This document shows, one piece after another, positions 26,089 through 35,372 of a DNA stretch of 64,000 bases. Under the pieces are notes generated by a model that saw only the letters and a program-made list of their open reading frames with translations, was not told the DNA's origin and searched no databases. Every line of letters starts with the position of its first letter. Position 1 is the stretch's first letter. Source of the stretch: Rhizobium esperanzae. GTDB taxonomy: Bacteria > Pseudomonadota > Alphaproteobacteria > Rhizobiales > Rhizobiaceae. The DNA is taken from the NCBI RefSeq assembly GCF_014197615.1, contig NZ_JACIFY010000005.1:186001-250000 (forward strand), in the 5' to 3' direction. The translations under genes were made by a program, and so were the position numbers.

Positions 26089-29088
26089 TTAATGCGCCTC
26101 GTCCCAATTGCTGGCGGCGCGCGCGTCGACCCTGAGCGGCACGCGCATTTCGAGCGCCGGCATGGTGGCGTTTTCCATGACCGAGACGATGACCGGCATC
26201 GCCCTTTCGACATCCTCGTCCTCGACCTCGAAGATCAGTTCGTCATGCACCTGCAGCAGCATGCGAACACGCTCGGCAAGGCCGGCTTCGGCAAGGGCCG
26301 GCTCCATCCTGATCATCGCCCGGCGGATGACGTCGGCAGCCGAGCCCTGGATCGGCGCGTTGATCGCCGCACGCTCGTTGAAGGCGCGCACGGACGGATT
26401 GGACGAGCGGATTTCGGGATAGTTGATTCGCCGGCCGAAGATCGTCTCGACATAACCCTTGTCGCGAGCCATGGCCTTGCGGCTTTCCATATAATCGCGA
26501 ATGCCGGGGAAACGCTCGAAATACTTCTTGATGTAATCGCCGGCTTCCGAACGCTCGATCGACAGCTGGTTGGCGAGACCGAAGGCCGAGATGCCGTAGA
26601 TGATGCCGAAATTGATCGCCTTGGCGCGGCGGCGCACCTCGCTCGGCATGCCTTCGACCGGCACGCCGAACATTTCCGACGCCGTCATCGCATGGATGTC
26701 GACGCCATCCTCGAAGGCCTTGGTCAGCTGCGGGATCTCGGCCACATGGGCAAGCACACGCAGTTCGATCTGGCTGTAGTCGGCGGAGATCAGCTTGTGA
26801 CCGGGCGTCGAGATGAAGGCGGTGCGGATCTTGCGGCCTTCGGCGGTGCGCACGGGAATGTTCTGCAGGTTCGGTTCGGAAGAGGACAGGCGTCCCGTCG
26901 TCGTCGATGCCAGCGAATAGGAGGTATGGACCCGCTTGGTCTCCGCGTGGACATAGCCGGGCAGCGCATCGGTATAGGTGGATTTCAGCTTGGTGAGCTG
27001 GCGCCAGTCGACGATCTTGCGCGGCAGTTCGAAACCGGCGGCGGCCAGATCCTCGAGCACCTGCGCGGAGGTGGACCATTGCCCGGTTTTCGTCTTGCTG
27101 CCGCCGGCAAGGCCCATCTTGCCGAACAGAATATCGCCCAGCTGCTTCGGCGAGCCGATATTGAACCGCTCGCCGGCGAGCTGGTAGATCTCGTCTTCCA
27201 GTCTCGCGGCACCCTGGGCCAGCTCGCCGGACAGGCGCGAGAGGATCTGCCGGTCGACGGTGATGCCGCGCGCTTCCATGCGCGCCAGCACCGGCAGCAG
27301 CGGCCGCTCCAGCCGTTCATAGACGCTGGTCAGCCCGGCCGCGGCCAGCCTCGGCTTCAGCACCAGCCACAGGCGCAGCGTCACGTCGGCGTCTTCGGCG
27401 GCATAATGGGTGGCGCGGTCGATATCGACGAGATCGAAGGTAACGTTCGCCTTGCCGCTGCCGGCCACATCCTTGTAGGGGATCGGCGTATGACCGAGGA
27501 ATTTTTCCGAGAGCGGGTCCATGCCATGAGCGCCGGTGCCGGCGTCGAGCACGTAGGAAATCAGCATCGTGTCGTCGAAACTTCTGGTCTCGACGCCGTA
27601 GCGCTGCATCAGCAGGTAGTCGTATTTCAGGTTCTGCGCGACCTTGAGAACCGCAGGATCCTCCAGCAATGCCTTCAGCCGCGGCAAGGCATCGCGCATG
27701 GGGATCTGGTTGTCGGCAAGGCCACCGCCGAGCAGATCGCCGACGCCGTTCTTGTGGGCGAGCGGCACATAGGCGGCGCGGATTTTCGTACCCGTGGGAT
27801 CGGCGACATTGTCGGCGATCGCCAGCGAAAAACCGACAAGCTCGGCCTGCATCGCATCCAGCGACGTGGTTTCGGTGTCGAAAGCAACGAGGCCGGTAGC
27901 GCGTGCATCGGCGATCCAGCGGTCGAGTGTCGCCAGATCGCGGATCGTCACATAGGCCGAATGATCGAAGGGCAGAGCCGCAAAGGCTTCGGCCCGCGCC
28001 TTGGCAAGATCGGCGGGCGAAAAGGCGCCTTCGACGGCAGCCTTCGCCTTGGCGCGCGGCGGTACCGGCACCGATTCGCCCGAGACCTCGGGGATGCCGC
28101 CGGCAACGGGCGCGGGCTCCGCCGCATCGAGATCGGGCCCATGGGCCGCCTTGCCCCATTCGACGCGGACGATGGCCGGCTCGATGGCATTGGCATCGCA
28201 ATCGCAGACTTCGGCAACACGACGCGTCAGCGTGGTGAATTCCATCGTCTTCAGGAAGCCGATCAGCTTCGGGCCGTTCTGCGGCTCCAGCACCAGTGCG
28301 TCGAGATCGAGCTCGAGCGGCACATCGGTGCGCAGCCGCACCAGGTCGCGCGAGAGTCTGGCCATATCGATATTGGCGAGAATCGTCTCGCGGCGCTTGA
28401 CCTGCTTGATCTCGGCGGCGCGGTCGAGCAGCGTATCGAGATCGCCATATTCCTCGAGGAGCTGGGCGGCAGTTTTCGGGCCGATGCCGGGAATGCCGGG
28501 CACATTGTCGACGGAATCGCCGGTCATCGCCTGCAGGTCGATCATCTTTTCCGGCGGCACGCCCCATTTCTCGACAACATCGGGAATGCCGATCTGCTTG
28601 TCCTTCATGCTGTCATACATGTGGACGCTCGATGTGACGAGCTGCATCAGGTCCTTGTCGGAGGAGACGATGGTGACGTCGGCGCCGGTTGCCTCGGCCT
28701 GGCGGGCATAGGTGGCGATGATATCGTCGGCCTCGAAGCCTTCGGTCTCGATGCAGGGCAGGTTGAAGGCGCGGGTCGCCTCTCTGATCAGGCCGAATTG
28801 CGGGATGAGTTCTTCCGGGGGCGCCGAGCGGTTCGCCTTATAGGCGTCGTAGAGATCCTTGCGAAAGGTCTTGGCGGAATAATCGAAGATGACTGCAAGG
28901 TGCGTCGGCGTCACGCCGACATCGGTATTGCGCGCATCTCTCAACAACTTCCACAGCATGTTGCAGAAACCGGAAACGGCGCCGATCGGCAGGCCGTCGG
29001 TCTTGCGGGTCAGCGGTGGCAGTGCATGAAACGCCCGAAAGATGAATCCGGAACCATCGACTAGGAAGAGGTGATCGCCTTTTTTCAT
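26089..29088 (-). CDS. polA: DNA polymerase I
   Basis: Full-length Pol I of 999 residues. Residues 1-300 are the 5'-3' exonuclease/flap domain (FLVDGSGFIFRAFHALPPL; GFEADDIIATYA; VSSDKDLMQLV; GDSVDNVPGIPGIGPKTAAQLL). A 3'-5' exonuclease domain follows at about 390-590, with VAFDTETTSLDAM and an intact DTM at FDDTMLISYVLD. The polymerase domain has STTGRLSSSEPNLQNIP, SADYSQIELRVLAH (motif A), RRRAKAINFGIIYG (motif B) and LQVHDELIFEV (motif C). A 157-bp gap with no assignable element separates it from ftsK. Upstream lies the candidate small RNA. Confidence 0.96.
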   Translation of the reverse strand: MKKGDHLFLVDGSGFIFRAFHALPPLTRKTDGLPIGAVSGFCNMLWKLLRDARNTDVGVTPTHLAVIFDYSAKTFRKDLYDAYKANRSAPPEELIPQFGLIREATRAFNLPCIETEGFEADDIIATYARQAEATGADVTIVSSDKDLMQLVTSSVHMYDSMKDKQIGIPDVVEKWGVPPEKMIDLQAMTGDSVDNVPGIPGIGPKTAAQLLEEYGDLDTLLDRAAEIKQVKRRETILANIDMARLSRDLVRLRTDVPLELDLDALVLEPQNGPKLIGFLKTMEFTTLTRRVAEVCDCDANAIEPAIVRVEWGKAAHGPDLDAAEPAPVAGGIPEVSGESVPVPPRAKAKAAVEGAFSPADLAKARAEAFAALPFDHSAYVTIRDLATLDRWIADARATGLVAFDTETTSLDAMQAELVGFSLAIADNVADPTGTKIRAAYVPLAHKNGVGDLLGGGLADNQIPMRDALPRLKALLEDPAVLKVAQNLKYDYLLMQRYGVETRSFDDTMLISYVLDAGTGAHGMDPLSEKFLGHTPIPYKDVAGSGKANVTFDLVDIDRATHYAAEDADVTLRLWLVLKPRLAAAGLTSVYERLERPLLPVLARMEARGITVDRQILSRLSGELAQGAARLEDEIYQLAGERFNIGSPKQLGDILFGKMGLAGGSKTKTGQWSTSAQVLEDLAAAGFELPRKIVDWRQLTKLKSTYTDALPGYVHAETKRVHTSYSLASTTTGRLSSSEPNLQNIPVRTAEGRKIRTAFISTPGHKLISADYSQIELRVLAHVAEIPQLTKAFEDGVDIHAMTASEMFGVPVEGMPSEVRRRAKAINFGIIYGISAFGLANQLSIERSEAGDYIKKYFERFPGIRDYMESRKAMARDKGYVETIFGRRINYPEIRSSNPSVRAFNERAAINAPIQGSAADVIRRAMIRMEPALAEAGLAERVRMLLQVHDELIFEVEDEDVERAMPVIVSVMENATMPALEMRVPLRVDARAASNWDEAH

Positions 29089-29249
29089 GCGTGCATGGAT
29101 AGCGCGGGCACGGGACGAGGTCCATATAAAGTTCGGCGTGCGAAACCGATTCCCACGCTCGGCGTTCAGGAGCCCGGCTCACCAAACTGTTACCGATTTG
29201 TAACGATCGGCCTCCCTTGAAAAACCACATTTGCAGACACAAATCGATG

Positions 29250-29400
29250 TCACCGGCGCTTGATCGCGCCGCGGGTCTGATCACCGGCTTGTCCCCCGCC
29301 GCGTCAGGCTTGGACAAAGGCCTTATCCCCCTCTCCGGGCCTTTGTCCCCACTTTAAGGTCGCCATGGCCAACCTCCAGGCCATGGCGACTTTTGTTTTT
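29250..29400 (+). ncRNA. Candidate trans-acting small RNA between polA and marR (alpha-r7/Smr7C-like)
   Basis: The 411-bp region between polA and marR has no convincing coding frame but carries a complete transcription unit on the plus strand. A CTTGAA box lies at 29216-29221 with a weak ACAAAT 17 bp further. Two strong hairpins follow: GGACAAAGGCC paired with GGCCTTTGTCC (29312-29347), then GTCGCCATGGCC paired with GGCCATGGCGAC (29359-29390) and TTTTGTTTTT. No plus-strand gene lies upstream to use this terminator, since polA runs the other way. Size (about 150 nt), position and shape recall the rhizobial alpha-r7 (Smr7C) sRNA family; that name is from memory. The 5' end is approximate. Confidence 0.68.
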
Positions 29401-29499
29401 CCAGGCACTCGAAATTATTCTTTCGGCTTGCATATTTTGGAGCATCGCATGCGATTTGCTGCATTGTCTCCGGCATGGTTTTGAGCCTAACTTGCAATC

Positions 29500-29931
29500 A
29501 TGGGATTTAACCGCATGGAATCGGGAGCTTACCTTGCCAGCCAGCTGGCGAAGGGTTTTGCCCGCTCGCTGCACCAGCGCGCGGTCGGGCTCGGTTTTTC
29601 TCCGGGTCAGTTCCCCATTCTGCTGGAACTCTGGGCCGAGGACGGACTGACCCAGAAACAGCTTCTCGAGCGGGTCGATATCGAGCAGGCAACCATGGCC
29701 AACACGCTTTCGCGCATGGTCCGCGACGGGTTGATCGAGCGCCGGCCGCATCCATCCGACAAGCGAGCGCAACTGCTCTTCCTGACGCCGAAAGCCCGCG
29801 CCATGGAGGCCGAGGCGATCCAGACGGCCCGTGAGGCCGACCTTGCGCTGTTCAAAGGGTTTCGGGTTTTCGAGCGCGAGCTGACGCTCGAATATATCCG
29901 CCGGCTTCTGGAAAACGCCAAGGCGCTCTGA
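29500..29931 (+). CDS. MarR-family transcriptional regulator
   Basis: Winged-helix regulator of 143 residues, cytoplasmic and expected to dimerise. The HTH region is at about residues 45-85 (LTQKQLLERVDIEQATMANTLSRMVRDGLIERR), with the wing HPSDKRAQLLFLTPKA. The start may be the ATG at 29500 or the in-frame ATG at 29515 (MESGAYLASQLA); neither has a clear ribosome binding site. It follows the candidate sRNA terminator by 100 bp. The convergent GGDEF/EAL gene ends 6 bp after its stop. The effector and targets are unknown. Confidence 0.88.
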   Translation: MGFNRMESGAYLASQLAKGFARSLHQRAVGLGFSPGQFPILLELWAEDGLTQKQLLERVDIEQATMANTLSRMVRDGLIERRPHPSDKRAQLLFLTPKARAMEAEAIQTAREADLALFKGFRVFERELTLEYIRRLLENAKAL

Positions 29932-29937
29932 CCTAAA

Positions 29938-32316
29938 TCATTCGCTGACAAGGCGTGTGCGCCGCGGCGGCTGCATGCCGGTCCCGGCCTGCCCCGACAG
30001 GAAGCTTTTACGAGCGGCCTGCTTCATGCTCGGCTCGATGTCCGGTTTGCCGAGCAACAGTCCCTGCACCTGCGCACAGCCTTCCTCGACGACGATCCGC
30101 CGCTGCATCTCCGTTTCCACGCCCTCGGTGACGACGGGCATGCCGAGGCTGTGGCCGAGACCGATAATGGCGCGCACGATCGATCGCGCCGCCGCGTCAT
30201 GTTCCAGCACGCCGGTGAAGCTGCGGTCGACCTTGATCTTGTCGAAGGGAAACGAGCGCAGGTTCGAGAGCGAAGAGAAGCCGGTGCCGAAATCGTCCAT
30301 GACGATGTGCACCCCCAACTTATACAGGCGCTGCAATGTTGCCATCACCCGGTCGCGATCGCGGATCAGGGCCGCCTCGGTGATCTCGAGCTCCAGCCGA
30401 TCGGGTGCGAGCCCCGTTTCGGCGAGGACCGCCTCGACCCGCTCGCAGAGGTTGGGCAGCATGAACTGCACGGGCGAAACATTGACGGCAATCGTCAGCG
30501 GCTGCGGCCAGCGCACCGCCTCCATGCAGGCCTGCCGCAAGATCCATTCGCCGAGCTGAACGATCGAGCCGCTTTCCTCGGCGATCGGGATGAAAACGTC
30601 GGGCTCCGTCATGCCGTGGCCCGGCCGATGCCAGCGCATCAAGGCCTCGTAGCCGGTGATCTCGCCGCTCTGGGCGTTGAGGATCGGCTGATAGCTGACA
30701 TGGAGCTGGTTGCGGGTGATGGCATGGCGCAGGTCGCTTTCGATCTGGCGGCGGTTGCGCGCCGCTTCGTCCATTTCCGTGTCGAAGAAACAGGCTCTGC
30801 CGCGGCCGTCATGCTTGACGCGGTAGAGCGCGGTATCGGCGTTGTTGCAGAGTTCTTCGGCGGTGCGCCCATCTCGCGGAAAGAGCGCGATGCCGAGGCT
30901 GACGCCGACGGCTGTGGGGTCTCGGGCCGTGTCCATCTCGGCGGCGAATTCGTCGATGATCGCAGCCGCGAGCTTTTGGGCGGCCGCCGGTTGCTGTCCG
31001 GCGGGCTGGATGACGGCAAATTCATCGCCGCCGAGGCGGGCGATCGTATCGCTTTCATCGGCCACGCGACGCAGGATCGAGCCGACCTTGCACAGAATTC
31101 GGTCGCCTTCGGCGTGGCCGAAAATATCGTTGACGGTCTTGAAGCGATCGAGATCGATATAGAAGAGAGCAACCTCGCTGTTCTTTCGCTCGGCCATCTG
31201 CAGCGCCTGGCGGATGCGCATGTCGAACAACGACCGGTTCGGAAGATCGGTGAGAACATCGTGGTGGGCGAGGTGTTCGATCAGTTCCTCGGCCTGCCTG
31301 CGCTCGGTAAGATCGCGCACCGCCAGCACATCGCAGTTGTGACCGCGATAGACGATCCTGCTCGTATTCAGTTCGACGGCGATCTCCTTGCCGCTCCTGG
31401 TGTTGAGCACCGTCTCGCCGGGCCTGTTCTGGCCCTGGGCGGCGGTCAGAACAACCGACGGCGCCTTGCCCGAGAGATCGGCAAGCTTCCAGCCGGAAAG
31501 CGCCTGGAAGCGTTCGTTGGCATCGATGATCCTGCCTTCGCGCAGGATCAGCAGCCCTTCCTGCGAGGCATTTGCGAGCCCTCTCAGATCCGTCAGGCGG
31601 CTTTCGATAAAGACCACCGCGATAGCGATCAGAATGAGAGCCGTCGCCGCCACCACGACGATCGCGGCGAGCAGGCTGGTGTCGAGCATCGTTGCCGGCA
31701 CCTCCTTGCCGGGATCCGGCACGAGCGTGATGCTGGCCATCGAAATGAAGTGGAGAGCGCAGATCGCCAGGACGAAAATGACGGACGAGGTGAGAAGGCG
31801 CCTTAGTCCCTTCAAGCGAAAGAAGGCGTGGAAGGCGGCGCTCGACAGCAGCGCTCCGGCGACAACCGCACTCAGCGTCATCGCGGGATCGTAGCGGATG
31901 ACCGCCTGTGTCTCGATCGCCTGCATGCCGGTCAGATGCATCGAGGCGATGCCGAACGCCATCAGGACGCCGCCGCGGATGCGCGAAAACCTGCCGCGGC
32001 TTTGCGAGGCGACCAGGATCGCCGCCCATGAACCGGCGACAGACAGGAGGAAGGAAAGGGCCGTCAGGCCCAGTCGGTAGCCGATCGGCATGCCGCCGTC
32101 ATAGGCCAGCATCGCGATGAAGTGCGTTGCCCATACGCCGGTGCCGAAGGCGAAAGCCGACGCGCCGATCCACAGCCTGCGCCGCCCACCATCGAATTCC
32201 TGGGCACGGGAAAGCGGCAGCATCGCCGCCATCGCGCCGACCAGGCAAACCGCGGCCGCCGCAAGCACCAGCCGCCAATCGTGATCGTCCCGAATACATG
32301 TAATGACCGAAAACAT
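29938..32316 (-). CDS. Membrane MHYT-PAS-GGDEF-EAL cyclic di-GMP protein
   Basis: Predicted cyclic di-GMP synthase/phosphodiesterase, 792 residues. The N-terminal 230 residues hold about seven membrane helices with the MHYT repeats WATHFIAML, ASMHLTGM and ALHFISMAS, a sensor thought to bind a metal or gas. A PAS domain lies at about 245-360, a GGDEF domain with an intact RLGGDEFAV site, and an EAL domain starting ITGYEALMRW with the catalytic DDFGTGFSSL loop. The usual inhibitory RxxD site five residues before GGDEF reads DESD, so product inhibition may be lost. The 214 bp upstream (32317-32530) is AT-rich and divergent from the M20 gene; I see no clear element in it. Confidence 0.92.
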   Translation of the reverse strand: MFSVITCIRDDHDWRLVLAAAAVCLVGAMAAMLPLSRAQEFDGGRRRLWIGASAFAFGTGVWATHFIAMLAYDGGMPIGYRLGLTALSFLLSVAGSWAAILVASQSRGRFSRIRGGVLMAFGIASMHLTGMQAIETQAVIRYDPAMTLSAVVAGALLSSAAFHAFFRLKGLRRLLTSSVIFVLAICALHFISMASITLVPDPGKEVPATMLDTSLLAAIVVVAATALILIAIAVVFIESRLTDLRGLANASQEGLLILREGRIIDANERFQALSGWKLADLSGKAPSVVLTAAQGQNRPGETVLNTRSGKEIAVELNTSRIVYRGHNCDVLAVRDLTERRQAEELIEHLAHHDVLTDLPNRSLFDMRIRQALQMAERKNSEVALFYIDLDRFKTVNDIFGHAEGDRILCKVGSILRRVADESDTIARLGGDEFAVIQPAGQQPAAAQKLAAAIIDEFAAEMDTARDPTAVGVSLGIALFPRDGRTAEELCNNADTALYRVKHDGRGRACFFDTEMDEAARNRRQIESDLRHAITRNQLHVSYQPILNAQSGEITGYEALMRWHRPGHGMTEPDVFIPIAEESGSIVQLGEWILRQACMEAVRWPQPLTIAVNVSPVQFMLPNLCERVEAVLAETGLAPDRLELEITEAALIRDRDRVMATLQRLYKLGVHIVMDDFGTGFSSLSNLRSFPFDKIKVDRSFTGVLEHDAAARSIVRAIIGLGHSLGMPVVTEGVETEMQRRIVVEEGCAQVQGLLLGKPDIEPSMKQAARKSFLSGQAGTGMQPPRRTRLVSE

Positions 32317-32530
32317 CCGTCCCCCCGAACAGTTGAATTCGGTCAGGTTATTTAGGTTGTACTAAATAACTGTAAATTGAATTAGAGGACTCTTCTATAT
32401 TACCCGGCAAATCTTCTCGGCGGCGATCTAAATCCGGTCACCGTTCGCGCCGGCCATTTTTGCTTTTTCCGCCTCGCCTGCCTTGCCGGTTTGGTCTATC
32501 GTCCGGCCGAATTTCAAAAAGGAGTCGAAA

Positions 32531-33919
32531 ATGACCGATGTACAACAGGTGCTTGCACGCGCCGACCAGAACCTTTCATCGAGCCTCGAAAAACTGTTCG
32601 AGCTTTTGCGCATCCAGTCGATTTCCACCGATCCCGCCTTCAAGGCCGAATGCCGCAAAGCCGCCGAATGGCTCGTCGCCTATCTCCAGACGCTCGGCTT
32701 TACCGCCTCGGTGCGCGATACATCAGGCCACCCGATGGTGGTGGCCCACCACGCCGGCGCTTCCGCCGAGGCGCCGCATGTTCTCTTCTACGGCCATTAT
32801 GACGTGCAGCCGGTCGATCCGATCGAGCTCTGGGAAAACGACCCCTTCGAGCCGTCGATCAAGGATGTCGGCGACGGCCGCAAGATCCTGACCGGCCGCG
32901 GCACCTCCGACGACAAGGGCCAGCTGATGACCTTCGTCGAGGCCTGCCGCGCCTATAAGGAAATCAACGGCGCGCTTCCCTGCCGCATCACCATCCTCTT
33001 CGAAGGCGAGGAAGAATCCGGCTCGCCGTCGCTGAAACCTTTCCTGGAGGCCAATGCCGCCGAACTCAAGGCCGATTATGCGCTGGTCTGCGATACCGGC
33101 ATGTGGGACCGCGACACGCCGGCGATTGCCGCGGCACTGCGCGGCCTCGTCGGCGAGGAAGTGGTGGTAACGGCCGCCGACCGCGACCTGCATTCCGGCC
33201 TGTTCGGCGGGGCTGCGGCCAATCCGATCCATATTCTCGTCGAGGCCCTGGCAGGCCTGCATGACGAGACGGGCCGCATCACGCTTGACGGTTTCTACGA
33301 CGGCGTCGAGGAAACCCCCGACAATATCAAGGCCTCGTGGGAGACGCTCGGCAAGACTGCCGAGAGCTTCCTCGGCGACGTCGGCCTTTCCATTCCTTCC
33401 GGCGAAAAGGGCCGTTCGGTGCTGGAACTCACCTGGGCGCGGCCGACCGCGGAGGTCAACGGCATCTGGGGCGGATATACCGGCGAAGGCTTCAAGACGG
33501 TGATTGCCGCCAAGGCTTCGGCGAAGGTTTCGTTCCGTCTCGTCGGCACGCAGGATCCGGCGGCCATCCGCGAAGCTTTCCGCGCCTATATCAGGTCGAA
33601 GATTCCGGCCGATTGCTCGGTCGAATTCCATCCGCATGGCGGTTCGCCGGCGATCCACCTCTCCTACGATTCGCCGGTTCTGACCAAGGCGAAGACCGCG
33701 CTTTCCGACGAATGGCCGAAACCCGCCATCGTCATCGGCATGGGCGGGTCGATCCCGATCGTCGGGGATTTCCAGAAGATGCTGGACATGGAATCGCTGC
33801 TCGTCGGCTTCGGTCTCGCCGATGACCGCATCCACTCGCCGAACGAGAAATACGAGCTTGTCTCCTACCACAAGGGCATCCGCTCCTGGGTGCGGATTCT
33901 TCAGGCGCTCGCCGCCTGA
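32531..33919 (+). CDS. M20-family metallopeptidase (dipeptidase/ArgE-DapE group)
   Basis: Cytoplasmic di-zinc peptidase of 462 residues. Metal and catalytic motifs are FYGHYDVQPVDP (His ligand and Asp, about residues 80-92), GRGTSDDKGQLM (bridging Asp) and LFEGEEESGSPS (catalytic Glu plus ligand), with HSPNEKYELVSYHKG near the C-terminus. The dimerisation domain is present (VTAADRDLHSGLFGGAAANP). The ATG at 32531 follows AAAAAGGAGTCGAAA, an excellent ribosome binding site. Substrate cannot be assigned; relatives are annotated as dipeptidases. A terminator hairpin follows. Confidence 0.9.
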   Translation: MTDVQQVLARADQNLSSSLEKLFELLRIQSISTDPAFKAECRKAAEWLVAYLQTLGFTASVRDTSGHPMVVAHHAGASAEAPHVLFYGHYDVQPVDPIELWENDPFEPSIKDVGDGRKILTGRGTSDDKGQLMTFVEACRAYKEINGALPCRITILFEGEEESGSPSLKPFLEANAAELKADYALVCDTGMWDRDTPAIAAALRGLVGEEVVVTAADRDLHSGLFGGAAANPIHILVEALAGLHDETGRITLDGFYDGVEETPDNIKASWETLGKTAESFLGDVGLSIPSGEKGRSVLELTWARPTAEVNGIWGGYTGEGFKTVIAAKASAKVSFRLVGTQDPAAIREAFRAYIRSKIPADCSVEFHPHGGSPAIHLSYDSPVLTKAKTALSDEWPKPAIVIGMGGSIPIVGDFQKMLDMESLLVGFGLADDRIHSPNEKYELVSYHKGIRSWVRILQALAA

Positions 33920-33963
33920 GGGAACGGGCACGCGCTCAGCCAAGACACGCGATGCAATGACAA

Positions 33964-33987
33964 AAAGGCCGGTGCAAACCGGCCTTT
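33964..33987 (+). terminator. Hairpin terminator after the M20 peptidase gene
   Basis: AAAGGCCGG and CCGGCCTTT form a perfect 9-bp stem around TGCAAA, 45 bp after the stop codon. The T-run is short (TTT then CGT). The rest of the 383-bp gap to the SH3 gene holds a promoter candidate at 34173-34201 and nothing else I can name. Confidence 0.7.
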
Positions 33988-34172
33988 CGTCGTCCGCTCG
34001 CCTCAGTGCCAGTTCATCCGTGGTCAAGGAGAAAGCGGTATTGCAGTGAGACTGGCCCCGAAAGGTTAACGGGCCGTTAACGGCCGGCCACCGTTCGGCT
34101 GTTTGCAGGTGCAAGGCGCCGGCAGAAATTTCACCGTTCAAGCTACGTTCATCGCGAGCTGCATATAAGCCC

Positions 34173-34201
34173 TTGAAAGATAAGATGAATGATGCCGTAT
34201 C
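34173..34201 (+). promoter_or_regulatory. Housekeeping-type promoter candidate for the SH3 protein gene
   Basis: CTTGAA, 17 bases, then CCGTAT. This fits the rhizobial housekeeping pattern CTTGAC-N17-CTATAT at 5 of 6 and 4 of 6 positions. Transcription would start near 34208, giving a leader of about 95 bases before the ATG at 34303. Confidence 0.5.
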
Positions 34202-34302
34202 GGACAATTGCGCGCATCACTTCCGTCTTTTGTTTCAGCCGCCTATGCCGCGGAAACGCGGCCAGGCGCTGCTGAATAACGTGCCAACAAGGACTGAGAA
34301 GC

Positions 34303-34935
34303 GTGAAAAATCTCTTTGTTAAAATCGCAGCGATCGGCATGTTCGTGCTGGCTCCTGCCATAGCGCAGGCCGCCGAGGGCTACTCGACGGCGAACGTCAA
34401 TATGCGTGCGGGTCCAAGCACCCGATATCCCGCCGTCGCAATCATACCGGCAGGCTCTTCCGTCGAGATCCGCGGATGCCTCTCCGAGGTCAACTGGTGC
34501 GATGTCGAGTTTTACGGCGGCCGCGGCTGGGTTTCCGGCCAGTATGTGCAGGCCCTCTATCAGCAGCGCCGGATCTATGTCGGCCCGCAATATTACCGTC
34601 CGCTCGGCATTCCGATGATCCGCTTCAACGTCGACAATTACTGGGACCGTTACTACCGCAATCGCGATTTCTATCGCGAGCGTGACCGCTGGAGCCGCGG
34701 CCCGGACTATTATTACCGCGATCGCGACAATCGGGATCGGGATAACCGGGATCGCGACAGAGATTGGCGCGATCGCAATCGTGACCGGGACTGGCGCGAC
34801 GACAACCAAGGGGACCGGCAAAGGGATGAGCGGCAAGGGGATGGCCGGCGATGGGACGACCGGAGAGGCGATGATCGCAGGCCGGACCGCAGGAATTTCG
34901 ATTGCCGCCCCGGCGATCCTGCCTGCGACGAATGA
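34303..34935 (+). CDS. Secreted bacterial SH3 protein with Arg/Asp-repeat tail
   Basis: Exported protein of 210 residues. Residues 1-23 are a signal peptide (LFVKIAAIGMFVLAPAIAQAA). Residues 25-85 form an SH3b domain (YSTANVNMRAGPSTRYPAVAII ... GRGWVSGQYVQ), a fold often used to bind peptidoglycan peptides. The remaining 125 residues are aromatic at first (QYYRPLGIP, NYWDRYYRNRDFYRERDRW) and then nearly all Arg, Asp and Asn in repeats of RDRDN or RDRDW type. A Cys pair (CRPGDPAC) is at the C-terminus. I cannot assign a function beyond a likely cell-envelope role. Confidence 0.85.
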   Translation: MKNLFVKIAAIGMFVLAPAIAQAAEGYSTANVNMRAGPSTRYPAVAIIPAGSSVEIRGCLSEVNWCDVEFYGGRGWVSGQYVQALYQQRRIYVGPQYYRPLGIPMIRFNVDNYWDRYYRNRDFYRERDRWSRGPDYYYRDRDNRDRDNRDRDRDWRDRNRDRDWRDDNQGDRQRDERQGDGRRWDDRRGDDRRPDRRNFDCRPGDPACDE

Positions 34936-34940
34936 AACAG

Positions 34941-34963
34941 AAAGGGCGCGGCGACGCCCCTTT
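34941..34963 (+). terminator. Hairpin after the SH3 protein gene
   Basis: AAAGGGCG pairs with CGCCC-CTTT around CGGCGA, six bases after the stop codon, ending in TTTCGAGTTTT. A plausible end of the SH3 transcript. Confidence 0.55.
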
Positions 34964-35372
34964 CGAGTTTTGCCAAGCCGAAGGAAAATCCGAACAAAAA
35001 AGCCCGGCGCTCCCATGAGGGATGCACCGGGCCTGATGTCGATCGGCACGTGTTGAGGGGAGACGAGCCGATCATGCGCGGGACGTGAGGGGTTGTCCCG
35101 CTTGTTCTTAAACAATCGCGGAGCCTATTGGTTCCGCCGACCTGACAGAAGATATTCGGCGGAGTGCCGAAAGCAGCCTGTCGCCACGGCGGCGGTCGCA
35201 AGCCGGCGGGATGCTGCCTCTTTGTGACAATCGCGATGAATGGCATTCATGCCTGCGGGAGGTTGCCGACAACTTGCTGTGAGGGCATCGTGATGCTCTT
35301 GTCTTGCGGGATTCTTTGTTGCAATTTTGTGGCGTTGCGGATTGATTTTGATCCGTTCGAGGCTGGACCCTG
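34964..35372. other. Intergenic region with one further hairpin, otherwise empty
   Basis: About 410 bp without a convincing gene. A second hairpin at about 34998-35033 pairs GCCCGG with CCGGGC over a long loop and follows a run of six A residues, so it would also read as a terminator on the minus strand. Short open frames here have poor codon usage and no ribosome binding site. I see nothing else. Confidence 0.5.

Noticed and set aside
26041..29064. Thousand-codon plus-strand open frame opposite polA
   Set aside because: polA motifs on the minus strand are complete; the antisense protein is His/Gly/Asp-rich low complexity typical of shadow frames.
29323..29772. Minus-strand frame covering the sRNA terminator and marR
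   Set aside because: It is antisense to marR and crosses the terminator hairpin; no family pattern.
34998..35033. GCCCGG/CCGGGC hairpin as a riboswitch or sRNA
   Set aside because: Only a single short stem with a long loop; no promoter or downstream regulated gene at suitable distance.
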